A stretch of 44,318 nt of DNA from Verrucomicrobiota bacterium. GTDB taxonomy: Bacteria > Verrucomicrobiota > Verrucomicrobiia > Limisphaerales > UBA9464. Position numbers and translations under genes: made by a program. Of this stretch, positions 7,040-15,169 are shown piece after piece. The notes beneath the pieces are model-generated. The model had not been told where the DNA came from. It did no database searches and saw only the letters and a list, made by a program, of their open reading frames with translations. The DNA lies in contig VHCX01000002.1 in NCBI GenBank assembly GCA_016871615.1, forward strand, positions 76,935-121,252. The letters run 5' to 3'. Positions within the stretch are counted from its first letter, which is position 1, and every line of letters begins with the position of its first letter.

Positions 7040-9709
7040 TCATTGGGCCCGGGTCAACCGCCGGAAATACTCGGCGATCTGCTCCTCGAACTGGGCCGGC
7101 GCCTCCTCGGCCGAGACGTCGGTGCGCTCCGTGCCCGGGCGCAGGGCCCGCTCGAGCAGGTCCGCGGCCGACTGCACCCCGGCGGCGGCCAAGCTTCCGC
7201 TGGACCCGGCGGCGTCGGAGCGGCCGCTCCCCAAGGCCTCCGCGGCCTGGGCCATCTGGTCGGCCGCGCCCGCCACCCGCTGGCCGGCCGCCTTGGCCTC
7301 GGGCGACTCGCCGGTCTTCGGCTTGGCCAGCCGGTCGATCCGCTCCGCCAGGCGTCGGGCCCGTTCCTGCAACTGGCGCTGGCGCCCGGCCATCGACGGA
7401 TCGGCCGGCGCCCCGGGACCCGGCGGCTGACCGCCCGGTTGGCCCGGTTGGCCCGGTCCGGAGCCTTGGCCCGGATTCCGGCCTGGCTGGCCCCGGCCCT
7501 GTCCCTGCCGTCCCGGTTCGCCGGGTGAGTCGCCTTGGCCGTCCCGTCCCTTCTTGCCGTCCTGTCCTCGGCCCCCCTTGTCGCCCTTGTCGCCCTTGTC
7601 ACCCTTGTCACCTTGGTCGCCTTGGTCGCCTTTCGAGTCCTTGCCATCCATCCGGTCGGTCAGCTCGGACTGTGCCTGGGCCAGGGCGAGGGCCTCCTGG
7701 AGCGCCTCCTCGAGGGCCTTCTTCTCCTCGGCGGACTCGGCCGGGGTCTTGGGCTTCTTCTCGATGGCCTCCAGCACGATTTGCGGCGGAGGTGGTTCGG
7801 CCGACGGGTCGGGGGGCTGCAGGGCCAGGTCTGGATTCGTCGGCAGATTCTTGAGCTGCGGCATGGCCTTGATGGCCCGGTAGAGCGCCGCCAGCGCCTT
7901 CTCTTCGGCCGGGATGGCCGCCTTGGGGGAGCGCTGGTCCAGGGCCTTCGCGGCGTCGTCCATGCCCTCGAGCGCCTCGTCGAGGGCGAATTGCGCGCCC
8001 TTCGGGGCGTTCATCGACTCGAGGCGCTCCTGATAGCGTGCGGTGAGCGCCCGGGCCTCCCGCTGGCGGCCGGCCAGGTCGGCGGTGGCCTTCGGGGCCG
8101 CGTTGGTGGCCAGGCCCGTGGTGTCGGCCAGGAGGCCCTTCTGGATGGCGATCAGGTTGAGGCGCTGCTGCGGCGGACCCTGGCTCTTGCGCTGGGTGGG
8201 CGGCGGCCCGGAGCGGTCGGTGAGTTCGATGAAGTAGGTCGGCGAACGGCCGATGCCGGGTCCGTCGAGCGTGTTGTTGTCTCGGGCCTCCGCGTGGTAG
8301 GCGACCACGTCGTAGGGCTTCACGCCGAGGCTTTCCAGGCGCAGGACCACCGCGCCGAGCGTCTGGCCGTCCTTCGTGTGCCGGTCGCGCACCTCCAGCC
8401 GGTACTCGGGGCCGCCGAGCACGTGGTAAACCAGCGTGATGGACTCGAGGCCGAAGTCGTCCGAGGCGGCCACCTTGAGCGGGATGAGCTCATCCGGGTC
8501 GGCCCGGATGTCCTCGCCGGGTTCGGTGACGTCCACCTTCGGCGGCAGGTCGGGCAGCGCGCGGATGGGGTGGCGGACGGAGTTGGCCAGACCCGGACGT
8601 CCCCGGGAGTCGGCGATGACGATCGAGTAGGACGAGTCCGCAAAGAGGGTCAACTCGCCCCGCCAGAGGTTCGAAGCGGCCGGAACCAGCGCCACCACCG
8701 TGCCGTTGGTCAGCGCCAGTTCGGCCCGGCCCAGCGCCACGTTGCCCTCCAGTTCCACGAGGGCCCGGGTGCCCCGCAGTGCGGTGAGGGCCGGCGAGGA
8801 CTGCCGCAGTTCCGGAAGCCCGGAGTAGGCCGGTGGCACCAGCCGCACGGAGAGGGCCGACACCTCCGGCGGGATGTAGGCCACGAGCGGGAACTCCGCC
8901 GAGAGATGGTCGCCGGCGCGGATGCGGAAGGTTCCGGAGGCGGACACTGTCAGCGCGTGGAAGGCCACCGGGAGGTTCGAGGCCACATCGACCATCTCGG
9001 TGCGCCAGCCCGTCTGGCCATCCTCGCGCCACTGGAACTCGACGGAGCGCGGGATACGGCCCGAGAGTCGGTTGGTCAGGGTGAGCCGGTGGCCAACCGG
9101 GAATTCGCCGCCGGCCGGCTCGACCGCCAGCCCGGTGAAGTGCGCCCCGGACCAGGGGGCCAGGGCCCGCCGCACCGCCGTTCCCGACTGCGGCGCCACG
9201 ACCAGGAACACCAGCAGGCCCGTCAGCACGCCGCCGCCGAAGAGCAGCCCGGGAAGCCCGAGGCTCCGGCGGTAGTCGACCGTCCCGGCCTGTTCCTCCT
9301 CCGAGGCCACCCGGGCGGCCCGGAGGCTCAGGGCCGCGGCCAGCTCCGACTCGTGGGCGTTCCCGGGCGTGCGGCCGCCCGAGAGGTATTCCGATGCCGT
9401 CGAGACCTCGCAGCCGAGACCGGGCCGGGCCGATTCGAGGTCCAGGGCCGCCTCCTTGAGCGAGGTGCGCCGCCGCCGCGCCGTCTGCCACCGGCGCCAT
9501 CCTGCCCCGAGCGCGGCGAGCAGGGCGACGCCGGCGGCGGCCCGCACCCAGGTCGGCAGCCCGAGGCCGTAGTCCAGGAGCATGATCAGCAGCAGGCCCA
9601 GCAGCAGGCCGGAGACCGTGGCGGCGGCGAGGCCGAGCCGGCGGGCGGCATCCTTGCGGTGGGCGTTCCGGGCGAGCCGGTCGCGGGCCTGGTCGGCGGG
9701 GGTGTTCAT
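7040..9709 (-). CDS. Large DUF4175-like membrane protein with coiled coil and collagen-like tract
   Basis: 889 residues. N-terminal hydrophobic segments at about 26-45, 55-71 and 153-172 anchor it. Between about 195 and 490 there are beta-rich Ig-like extracytoplasmic modules, including DDFGLESITLVYHV, typical of the DUF4175-type proteins found in MoxR clusters. An Ala/Glu/Lys/Gln-rich helical region spans about 520-690. Residues 694-723 are ten perfect Gly-X-Y triplets, followed by a looser Gly/Pro/Gln-rich stretch to about 765, then a helical Arg/Ala-rich C-terminus. The start at 9709 overlaps the upstream stop by 4 bp (ATGA), which is why I rejected the far longer upstream open frame. Probably a scaffold of the MoxR/VWA assembly. 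Family assignment is by architecture and context, so it is less certain than the neighbours. Confidence 0.75.
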   Translation of the reverse strand: MNTPADQARDRLARNAHRKDAARRLGLAAATVSGLLLGLLLIMLLDYGLGLPTWVRAAAGVALLAALGAGWRRWQTARRRRTSLKEAALDLESARPGLGCEVSTASEYLSGGRTPGNAHESELAAALSLRAARVASEEEQAGTVDYRRSLGLPGLLFGGGVLTGLLVFLVVAPQSGTAVRRALAPWSGAHFTGLAVEPAGGEFPVGHRLTLTNRLSGRIPRSVEFQWREDGQTGWRTEMVDVASNLPVAFHALTVSASGTFRIRAGDHLSAEFPLVAYIPPEVSALSVRLVPPAYSGLPELRQSSPALTALRGTRALVELEGNVALGRAELALTNGTVVALVPAASNLWRGELTLFADSSYSIVIADSRGRPGLANSVRHPIRALPDLPPKVDVTEPGEDIRADPDELIPLKVAASDDFGLESITLVYHVLGGPEYRLEVRDRHTKDGQTLGAVVLRLESLGVKPYDVVAYHAEARDNNTLDGPGIGRSPTYFIELTDRSGPPPTQRKSQGPPQQRLNLIAIQKGLLADTTGLATNAAPKATADLAGRQREARALTARYQERLESMNAPKGAQFALDEALEGMDDAAKALDQRSPKAAIPAEEKALAALYRAIKAMPQLKNLPTNPDLALQPPDPSAEPPPPQIVLEAIEKKPKTPAESAEEKKALEEALQEALALAQAQSELTDRMDGKDSKGDQGDQGDKGDKGDKGDKGGRGQDGKKGRDGQGDSPGEPGRQGQGRGQPGRNPGQGSGPGQPGQPGGQPPGPGAPADPSMAGRQRQLQERARRLAERIDRLAKPKTGESPEAKAAGQRVAGAADQMAQAAEALGSGRSDAAGSSGSLAAAGVQSAADLLERALRPGTERTDVSAEEAPAQFEEQIAEYFRRLTRAQ
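7541..7630 (-). repeat. Collagen-like Gly-X-Y coding tract
   Basis: Ninety bases encode ten uninterrupted Gly-X-Y triplets (GDQ, GDQ, four GDK, GGR, GQD, GKK, GRD). The core is a 9-base-level repeat of GGY-GAC-AAG, so the DNA itself is repetitive and could slip. Charged X and Y residues (Asp/Lys pairs) are the usual way bacterial collagen-like helices gain stability without hydroxyproline. Confidence 0.85.
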
Positions 9710-11820
9710 GGGGTGGATCGGTTGGCGACGACGGTTTCGACCAGCAGCAGGGCCAGGGCGGCGCCCATCAGCACCCGCCACCACTCCCGCCGTCCGGGCT
9801 CGTTGCCGAACCAGCCGGGCGGCAGGTCCGATTCGGCGTCCGTGCGGCGGGCCAGAAGGCTTTCGGCGGCGGTCGCCTCGAGCGCGGCGAGGTCGGATTC
9901 GACCGGCGGCGGGTTGGCGGCGCGGCGCCAGAGCTCGGTGCCGTCGGCGTCGTCCAGCCGGTAGATCCCGGCGTGGTTCACGTCGAAGACGGCCGAGCCG
10001 TCGGCCCGCAGGGCGACCTTGGGCGTCGGCCCTGCCGGCCTCGGGGAGACCTTCAGGATCGGGTTGGATCGCGGGCTTGCGGCTCCGGTTGGGGCGACGG
10101 TCGCCTCCGTGCCCGTGACCAGCGGTTCCGGCGCGTGCGGACGACGCTCGGCCCCCCCGTCGGCCAGCCATGAGACCGCGGCGTGGACCCAGGGAACGAA
10201 GCTCTTGTGCTTGGGCCAGTCGGTCCAGGCCGTGTCGGCCGAGGTGTTGGCGAAGAGCACCCGGCCCCGGCCGGCCGGCCGCGCCAGAAGGAAGGGTTGG
10301 GTGTCGTCGAAGCGGGCCAGCACCGTCGCCCCCGGGACCGGCTCGAGCACGTGCCTCCGGGTGAACTCGGCCACCGCGGGCCCTCCCGACCGGGCGCGGG
10401 CGAACGGCCGGAACACCGGGCTGTCGCGCTCGAAGAGGCCGATCCGCCATGGCACCTCCGCCGGGGGGGCCATCTCCGCCCCGGGCCGCCCCGGGGTCAG
10501 CGCGCCGAATTCGGCGTTGAAGCGCGAGGGCTCGAGGGCTTCGCCGCCGAAGAGCAGCAGGCCGCCGCCCCGCTCCACCCAGGTGTTCAATGCGGTGACG
10601 GCCGGGGCGGGCAGCGACCGCTGGGCGGGCAGCAGGACGACCCGGGGCGCCGGGGAGCCGCCCGTCCGCCCAAGGGCCCCGTCCAGCGCCTCGGGCTGAA
10701 GCACCTCCACCCGGAAGCCGTTCCGGCCGGCGTTGGTGCCCCCGAGGAAGGGGTCGAGCGCGGCGGCGAGGAAAAACGTCTGTTCCTCGAAGGACCGCAC
10801 GCCGGTGCGGTTCTCCACGGCGGCCACGGACAGGGGCTCCGGCACGTGCAGCACAAGGCGGCGGACGTCGTCGTCGGCCAGCGCGTCGGAGTCCTTCAGG
10901 CACACCTCGATCTTGTGCCATCCGGGATCCATCCGGGGTGGTTTCCACTCCGTGGATGCCGACTGGCCCGCCGCCCGGGTGAAGGGGATCCGGGCCACCA
11001 GCTTTCCGTCGACCCAGTGCTCCGCGATGCGGTCGGTGACCGGGCTGTCGCCGAAGTTCGCCAGGGTGACCGACAGCGCGCCCGGGTCGATGCCCGAGGC
11101 CGGCCGGAGGTCGGTCACGGCCACGTTGGCCGGGACCGCAGTGGCCCCGACGCGGTTCCAGCGCACGGGCAGCCAGCGGGGCAACGCCACGGCGCCGAGG
11201 CCGTCGGCCCCGGAACGCTGGAGGTCGCCCACCACCTCGACCGAGGCCGCGCCCGGCGCATCGAGCCCGCCCACCAGATCCAGGGCCTCGCGCAGGCCCT
11301 CTGCCAGGTCGCCGCGGCCGGCCCCGGGCCCGAGGTCCTTGAGGCGCCCCCGGACCTGCTCCGCCGGCGCGAAGCCCGAGAGCACCTCGGCACGCTCGCC
11401 CAGGGTGACCAGCGCGGCCCGGTCGCCCTCGGCCAGCCCGTCGAGGATCCGGCCGCCGGCGGCCAGCGCGGCGTCCCAGCGCGACCCGGCGCCGTCGCGG
11501 GCCCGGAGGCTCAGCGAGCGGTCGAGCACGATCACCACGTCACGACGCTGCCGGCGGGGCGTGCCGTTCCACCCGTCGGGCAGGTAGGGTCGGGCGAAGG
11601 CCAGCACGACCAGGGCGAAGACCGCCAGCCGCAGCAGCAGCAGCCACAGGTTGCGGAGGCGCCGCCGGGCGTGGCTGCGGGTGTCCTGCACCTCGAAGAA
11701 GCGCAGCGTGCTGAAGCGCCTGCGCGGGTTGCGCTGGCGCAGCAGCAGGTGCAGCAGCACGGGGATGCCCAGGCCGGCGAGGGCCGACAGCAGGAAGGCA
11801 TGGGTGAAGAGGAACGGCAT
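9706..11820 (-). CDS. BatA-type VWA membrane protein
   Basis: 704 residues. The N-terminus is a typical BatA double-transmembrane region: MPFLFTHAFLLSALAGLGIP with helix 1 at about 8-27, a basic loop RQRNPRRRFSTLRFF, and helix 2 at about 57-76. The VWA domain starts at about 94 (DVVIVLDRSLSL) and has the DxSxS metal-site motif as D100-R-S102-L-S104. Beta-rich extracytoplasmic sequence follows. A stretch near LLPAQRSLPAPAVTALNTWV and GGGLLLFGGEALEPS resembles a GATase-like fold. The protein ends in one helix (about 682-698). It lies 54 bp after the DUF58 gene and overlaps the next gene by 4 bp. In the MoxR systems that are known, such proteins act in the envelope with the ATPase; here the substrate is unknown. 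Confidence 0.87.
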   Translation of the reverse strand: MPFLFTHAFLLSALAGLGIPVLLHLLLRQRNPRRRFSTLRFFEVQDTRSHARRRLRNLWLLLLRLAVFALVVLAFARPYLPDGWNGTPRRQRRDVVIVLDRSLSLRARDGAGSRWDAALAAGGRILDGLAEGDRAALVTLGERAEVLSGFAPAEQVRGRLKDLGPGAGRGDLAEGLREALDLVGGLDAPGAASVEVVGDLQRSGADGLGAVALPRWLPVRWNRVGATAVPANVAVTDLRPASGIDPGALSVTLANFGDSPVTDRIAEHWVDGKLVARIPFTRAAGQSASTEWKPPRMDPGWHKIEVCLKDSDALADDDVRRLVLHVPEPLSVAAVENRTGVRSFEEQTFFLAAALDPFLGGTNAGRNGFRVEVLQPEALDGALGRTGGSPAPRVVLLPAQRSLPAPAVTALNTWVERGGGLLLFGGEALEPSRFNAEFGALTPGRPGAEMAPPAEVPWRIGLFERDSPVFRPFARARSGGPAVAEFTRRHVLEPVPGATVLARFDDTQPFLLARPAGRGRVLFANTSADTAWTDWPKHKSFVPWVHAAVSWLADGGAERRPHAPEPLVTGTEATVAPTGAASPRSNPILKVSPRPAGPTPKVALRADGSAVFDVNHAGIYRLDDADGTELWRRAANPPPVESDLAALEATAAESLLARRTDAESDLPPGWFGNEPGRREWWRVLMGAALALLLVETVVANRSTP

Positions 11821-11874
11821 GCCGGCAGGGGATTCAACAGGGACCGGTCCGTCGCGGGATCGTCGTCGTCGGGT

Positions 11875-12762
11875 TCACAGCAGGGTCCTCCGCTCGAGGT
11901 AGGCCCGCAGCGCCCGGTCGACCGGTTCGCCCGTCGACAGCCGGACGTGGTCGAACTCGTGGCCCTCGCACTCGGAACGCACCCGCGCGCAGAAGGCCTC
12001 GAGACGCTCCCGGTAGCCCCGGCGGGCCGCGTCGAGGTCCACCACCCGTTCCTCGCCCGTCTCGGCGTCCTCGAGCAGCCACTGGCCCTCCTCGGGCAGC
12101 TCCAGCTCGTCGGGGCTGAGCACCTGGAAGACCACCGTCTCCTGCCGGTGCGCGTGGAGCTGGCGCAAGAGCTCGAAGGCCGAGTCGTCGGCCGTGAAGA
12201 AGTCGGAGACGACCACCGCCAGCCCCCGCCGCGACACCGCCTGGACGATGCCCAGCAGGTCGGACCCGACGGTCGTCGTGCCCCCGGGCCGCGCGCGCGC
12301 CAGTTCGGCGAAGAACTCCATCGTCTGGTCGCGCGAGGCCGAGCAGGGCAGGACGCAGCGGCCCTCCGGACCGAAGAGCACGAGGCCGGGCGCGTCGCGC
12401 TGCAGGACCATCAGGTGGGCCAGCGCCGCGGCCAGCCGCCGGGCGTAGGTGAACTTGTGGGCCGGTCCGCTGCCGAAGTCCATCGAGGCCGAGGTGTCGA
12501 GGTAGATGCGGGCCTGGTGGTTGGTGTCGTCCTCGAACTGGCGCACGTACAGCGCGTCGCTGCGCGCCCACACCTTCCAGTCGAGGTGCCTCAGGTTGTC
12601 GCCTTGGACGTATGGCCGGTGGCTGGCGAACTCGGTCGAGTAGCCCAGGAAGGGGCTGCGGTGGAGGCCGTCGAGGAACCCCTCGACGATCGTACGCGCC
12701 AGGAGCGGCAGGTCCTCCACCGAGGCCAGCAGTCCGGGGTCGATCTCGAGGCGTGGGTTCAT
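11875..12762 (-). CDS. DUF58 domain protein (MoxR partner)
   Basis: A 295-residue cytoplasmic protein of the DUF58 family, which nearly always follows a MoxR ATPase gene. The family signature YVQGDNLRHLDWKVWARSD is at 51-69. It is followed by a VWA-like domain with an intact DxSxS motif (D89-T-S91-A-S93, in YLDTSASMDFG), a GGTTTVGSDLLGIV helix and the strand LAVVVSDFF. Length is normal for the short DUF58 class that lacks membrane segments. The start at 12762 leaves 21 bp after the MoxR stop. The role is taken to be an adaptor between the ATPase and the membrane VWA proteins, which is inference from the family. Identification is secure. Confidence 0.93.
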   Translation of the reverse strand: MNPRLEIDPGLLASVEDLPLLARTIVEGFLDGLHRSPFLGYSTEFASHRPYVQGDNLRHLDWKVWARSDALYVRQFEDDTNHQARIYLDTSASMDFGSGPAHKFTYARRLAAALAHLMVLQRDAPGLVLFGPEGRCVLPCSASRDQTMEFFAELARARPGGTTTVGSDLLGIVQAVSRRGLAVVVSDFFTADDSAFELLRQLHAHRQETVVFQVLSPDELELPEEGQWLLEDAETGEERVVDLDAARRGYRERLEAFCARVRSECEGHEFDHVRLSTGEPVDRALRAYLERRTLL

Positions 12763-12783
12763 GGTCCGGCAGGTGCCCTGGGC

Positions 12784-13791
12784 CTAGCGGACGGGCACGT
12801 CCTTCAGCAGGCGGTCGATCAGGCTCTCGATCCCCACCTTCTGCGCGCGGGCGTTGAAATTGGGGCTGATGCGGTGGCGGAGCACCTGGCGGGCGACGTG
12901 GCGGATCCCCTCGTCGTCGGCGCAGAGCCGGCCGGTGGTGGCCGCGCGGGCCTTGGCTCCGAGCACGAGGAACTGCGAGGCCCGCGGGCTGGCGCCCCAG
13001 CGCACGAATTCCCGGATGTAGGCCGGCGCCTCGGGCGACTCCGGCCGCGTGCGCGAGACCAGCCGCACCGCGTAGGCGATGACCTCGTCGCTCACCGGGA
13101 CGCTGCGCACCAGGGCCTGGGCCTCGATGAGCTCGGGCCCGGTGATCACGGGACGGATCTCCGGCCGTGCCGTGCCGGTGGTCTCGCGCACCACCCGTTC
13201 CTCGTCGGCGGGCGACGGGTAGGTGGTGTTGAGGCAGAACATGAAGCGGTCGGCCTGCGCCTCGGGCAGCACGTAGGTGCCCTCCTGCTCGATGGGGTTC
13301 TGCGTGGCGAACACGTGGAAGGGCCTCGGCAGGGGATAGGTCCGGCCGCCGACGGTGACCTGGCGTTCCTGCATGGTCTCGAGCATGGCCGCCTGCGTCT
13401 TGGGCGGGGTTCGGTTGATCTCGTCGGCGAGCACCAGGTTCGCGAAGACGGGCCCGGGCAGGAACACCTGCCGGCGGCGGCCCGACTCGGGGTCCTCCTC
13501 GAGCACGTCGGTGCCGGTGATGTCGCCCGGCATCAGGTCGGGGGTGAACTGGATGCGGTTGAACTGCAGGTCGACCGCCTGGCTGAGGGAGCGGATCAGC
13601 AGTGTCTTGGCCAGCCCGGGCACGCCGGTGATGAGCGCATGGCCGCCGGCGAAGAGCGTCAGCAGGGTGTTCTCGACGATCTCCCGCTGGCCGATCACGG
13701 CCTTGCCCAGTTCCTCGACCAGCGCCTGTCGGTGCGCGGTCAACTGTTCGATCGCGGCGACGGAGACGGGGGTGGGTTCGGGAGGGTTCAT
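12784..13791 (-). CDS. MoxR-family AAA+ ATPase
   Basis: Counting from the ATG at 13791 this is 335 residues, the normal MoxR length. It has Walker A GVPGLAKT (56-63), Walker B LVLADEINR, sensor 1 in FATQNPIEQEGTY, and the MoxR-specific LPEAQADRFMF segment. It probably acts as a chaperone-like ATPase working with the DUF58/VWA proteins downstream. The frame stays open to another ATG at 13959 with a GGGTGA upstream, but the extra 56 residues are a Pro/Ala-rich stretch without family similarity, and that start would overlap the divergent gene's start. I therefore prefer 13791, which leaves a 166-bp divergent promoter region holding a perfect palindrome. It is the first gene of the seven-gene operon. 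Confidence 0.93.
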   Translation of the reverse strand: MNPPEPTPVSVAAIEQLTAHRQALVEELGKAVIGQREIVENTLLTLFAGGHALITGVPGLAKTLLIRSLSQAVDLQFNRIQFTPDLMPGDITGTDVLEEDPESGRRRQVFLPGPVFANLVLADEINRTPPKTQAAMLETMQERQVTVGGRTYPLPRPFHVFATQNPIEQEGTYVLPEAQADRFMFCLNTTYPSPADEERVVRETTGTARPEIRPVITGPELIEAQALVRSVPVSDEVIAYAVRLVSRTRPESPEAPAYIREFVRWGASPRASQFLVLGAKARAATTGRLCADDEGIRHVARQVLRHRISPNFNARAQKVGIESLIDRLLKDVPVR

Positions 13792-13830
13792 CGATAGGAC
13801 GTGGGCGTTGCCGGGATTGGGGACCTTCGG

Positions 13831-13844
13831 AACCGGATCCGGTT
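13831..13844. promoter_or_regulatory. Perfect 14-bp palindrome, candidate operator of the MoxR operon
   Basis: AACCGGATCCGGTT is an exact inverted repeat, and the bases at the next-but-one position on each side also pair. It lies 40 bp upstream of the preferred MoxR start and 114 bp upstream of the divergent GYF-RDD gene, where a dimeric regulator of both directions would bind. If MoxR really starts at 13959 the site would be inside the coding region instead. Confidence 0.4.
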
Positions 13845-13957
13845 TCACGGGCCAGCGAGCCGCACCCGCGCCTTCCGGGGCTGCGGCCGGATCGCCCGCG
13901 GGGGAAGGAACGCGGTTGCCCATTTGCCAATCCGGCCCTATCTGGTCGGTGTCCGTC

Positions 13958-14650
13958 ATGGCGTCACCCTACACGATGATCGGCGCGGATGGGCGCGAAT
14001 ATTCCGGCTCGCTCGAAGAATTGCGCCAGTGGGCCCAGGACGGCCGGCTCGGCCCCTCCACCCTCGTGTGGAGCGCCGTCGACGAGCGCTGGATCGAGGC
14101 CTCCGGCCGGCATGAGCTGGCCTGGGATCTGCCCTCTCCGCCTCCGCCCGCCCCCGTCCGGGATGAGGGGGAGCCCTCGCGGCTGCGCGACGCGGGTTTC
14201 GTGCCCCGGCTGCTGGCCTGCGTGGCCGACTGGATGATCATCCTCTTCCTGGTCGACCTGGTGCTGCTGCCGTGGCAGGAGGAGATCCGTTCCCTGCTCG
14301 AGCAGGTGCAGGTGCAGCTGGATTCCCGAGGCGACTCCCTGCCGGACCTGGCGCTGCTGGTGCGCCTCCAGGCGCTGTTCGCCGCGCTATGCACCGGGGT
14401 GAGCCTGACCTACATGGTGGGATTCATGGGTCGCTGGGGGGCCACCCCGGGCAAGCGCATGGTCGGTCTGTCGGTGGTCACCCTCGAGGGGGGGCGGCCC
14501 GGCTACCCGGCGGCCTTCCGGCGCTACCTGGCCGGCCTGCTCACGGTCTTCTCCCTCGGCCTGGGCTATCTCCTGATCCTCGGCCCGTCCCGCCGCGCGC
14601 TGCACGACCTGATCTCGGGAACCCGTGTGGTGTTCGCTCCCAGGGACTGA
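13958..14650 (+). CDS. GYF-domain plus RDD-family membrane protein
   Basis: 230 residues. Residues 4-55 form a GYF_2-type domain: YTMIGADGREYSG, then LEELRQWAQDGRLGPSTLVW and a conserved W near 48. A Pro-rich linker (about 58-72) leads to an RDD domain beginning DAGFVPRLLACVADWMIILF, with three or four membrane helices and the conserved RWGATPGKRMVGL loop. It ends in ALHDLISGTRVV, as RDD proteins do. The RDD function is not settled; some members are ion antiporters. The ATG at 13958 shares bases with the alternative MoxR start on the other strand; an internal ATG at 13976 is also possible but would trim the GYF strand. It is divergent from the MoxR operon and may share its regulation. Confidence 0.86.
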   Translation: MASPYTMIGADGREYSGSLEELRQWAQDGRLGPSTLVWSAVDERWIEASGRHELAWDLPSPPPPAPVRDEGEPSRLRDAGFVPRLLACVADWMIILFLVDLVLLPWQEEIRSLLEQVQVQLDSRGDSLPDLALLVRLQALFAALCTGVSLTYMVGFMGRWGATPGKRMVGLSVVTLEGGRPGYPAAFRRYLAGLLTVFSLGLGYLLILGPSRRALHDLISGTRVVFAPRD

Positions 14651-14685
14651 ATCCGGCCGACTTGGGGGTCTTGGGTTCCATGAAT

Positions 14686-14704
14686 CGAAACGTTGCCGAA
14701 ACGT
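14686..14704. repeat. CGAAACGT direct repeat pair, 11-bp period
   Basis: CGAAACGT occurs at 14686-14693 and 14697-14704, centre to centre 11 bp, about one helical turn. It is a possible tandem regulator site shortly after the GYF-RDD stop. Chance is not excluded. Confidence 0.35.
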
Positions 14705-14980
14705 GAATCCCGTTCATGCTCCGCCCCCGGACCGGGGTACGGACTGGCACGAAGTTCGCTCATAGGTTGAAGACGAACGATGACGCAGGCTTTGGCTGAT
14801 TTTTTGCACACTGTCCTCCTTCGGACCATCGAACCGGTCCGCCAGTGGGCGGCGTTCGCCGCGCACAAGGCTGGAGGTCCCGGGTGGACCTTCGGGGTCC
14901 GTATGGGTTCCGGCCACCCGTTCCCTTCGTTTCTGGCCTTCCCGGCGTCCCGTCTGGCCCCAATTCCGGCAGGCCCTGAC

Positions 14981-15025
14981 CCCATACGATGCGCTCCCAT
15001 ACGATCGGTCCCCACACGATCCGTC
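14981..15025. repeat. Three tandem 15-bp repeats upstream of tonB
   Basis: CCCATACGATGCGCT, CCCATACGATCGGTC and CCCACACGATCCGTC follow each other without spacing. The first ten bases of each unit are conserved (one mismatch in unit 3) and the last five vary. The array ends 144 bp before the tonB-like start. It may be a multi-site operator or slippage-derived DNA. Confidence 0.6.
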
Positions 15026-15169
15026 CTCGTTCGACCAACCCCCGAACCACCCCGATTTATGGAGCGACGCGTTCCCCCGCTGGGTGGCCTGCCGGGGTGG
15101 CAAGGCCTTCCCTCCCGATCCGATTCCGGGGGTTTCCGCTGAGTTTCCGACCCGCCGTCACCTCCCGCC

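Larger units (their letters stand above)
14651..15169. other. 519-bp intergenic region with short direct repeats
   Basis: No convincing gene lies between the GYF-RDD gene and the tonB-like gene. It contains a pair of CGAAACGT direct repeats, a local T-run (about 14800-14806), and a 3-unit 15-bp tandem repeat at 14981-15025. One 120-codon open frame (14780-15142, +) has Pro/Arg-rich composition and no recognisable motif, and antisense frames of similar size overlap it, so I treat the region as non-coding. A promoter for the tonB-exbBD genes is expected here, but I find no clear -35/-10 pair. Confidence 0.6.

Noticed and set aside
3692-7528. Open frame of 1278 codons on the plus strand
   Set aside because: Antisense to the glycosidase, VWA and DUF4175-like genes, which have clear family motifs; composition typical of a shadow frame.
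10183-13797. Open frame of 1204 codons on the plus strand
   Set aside because: Antisense to the BatA, DUF58 and MoxR genes.
14981-15025. CRISPR array
   Set aside because: Units are 15 bp with no 25-40 bp unique spacers, and no cas genes are present.
14780-15142. 120-codon open frame in the gap before tonB
   Set aside because: Pro/Arg-rich second half runs through the 15-bp repeats; no motif, and antisense frames of similar length exist.
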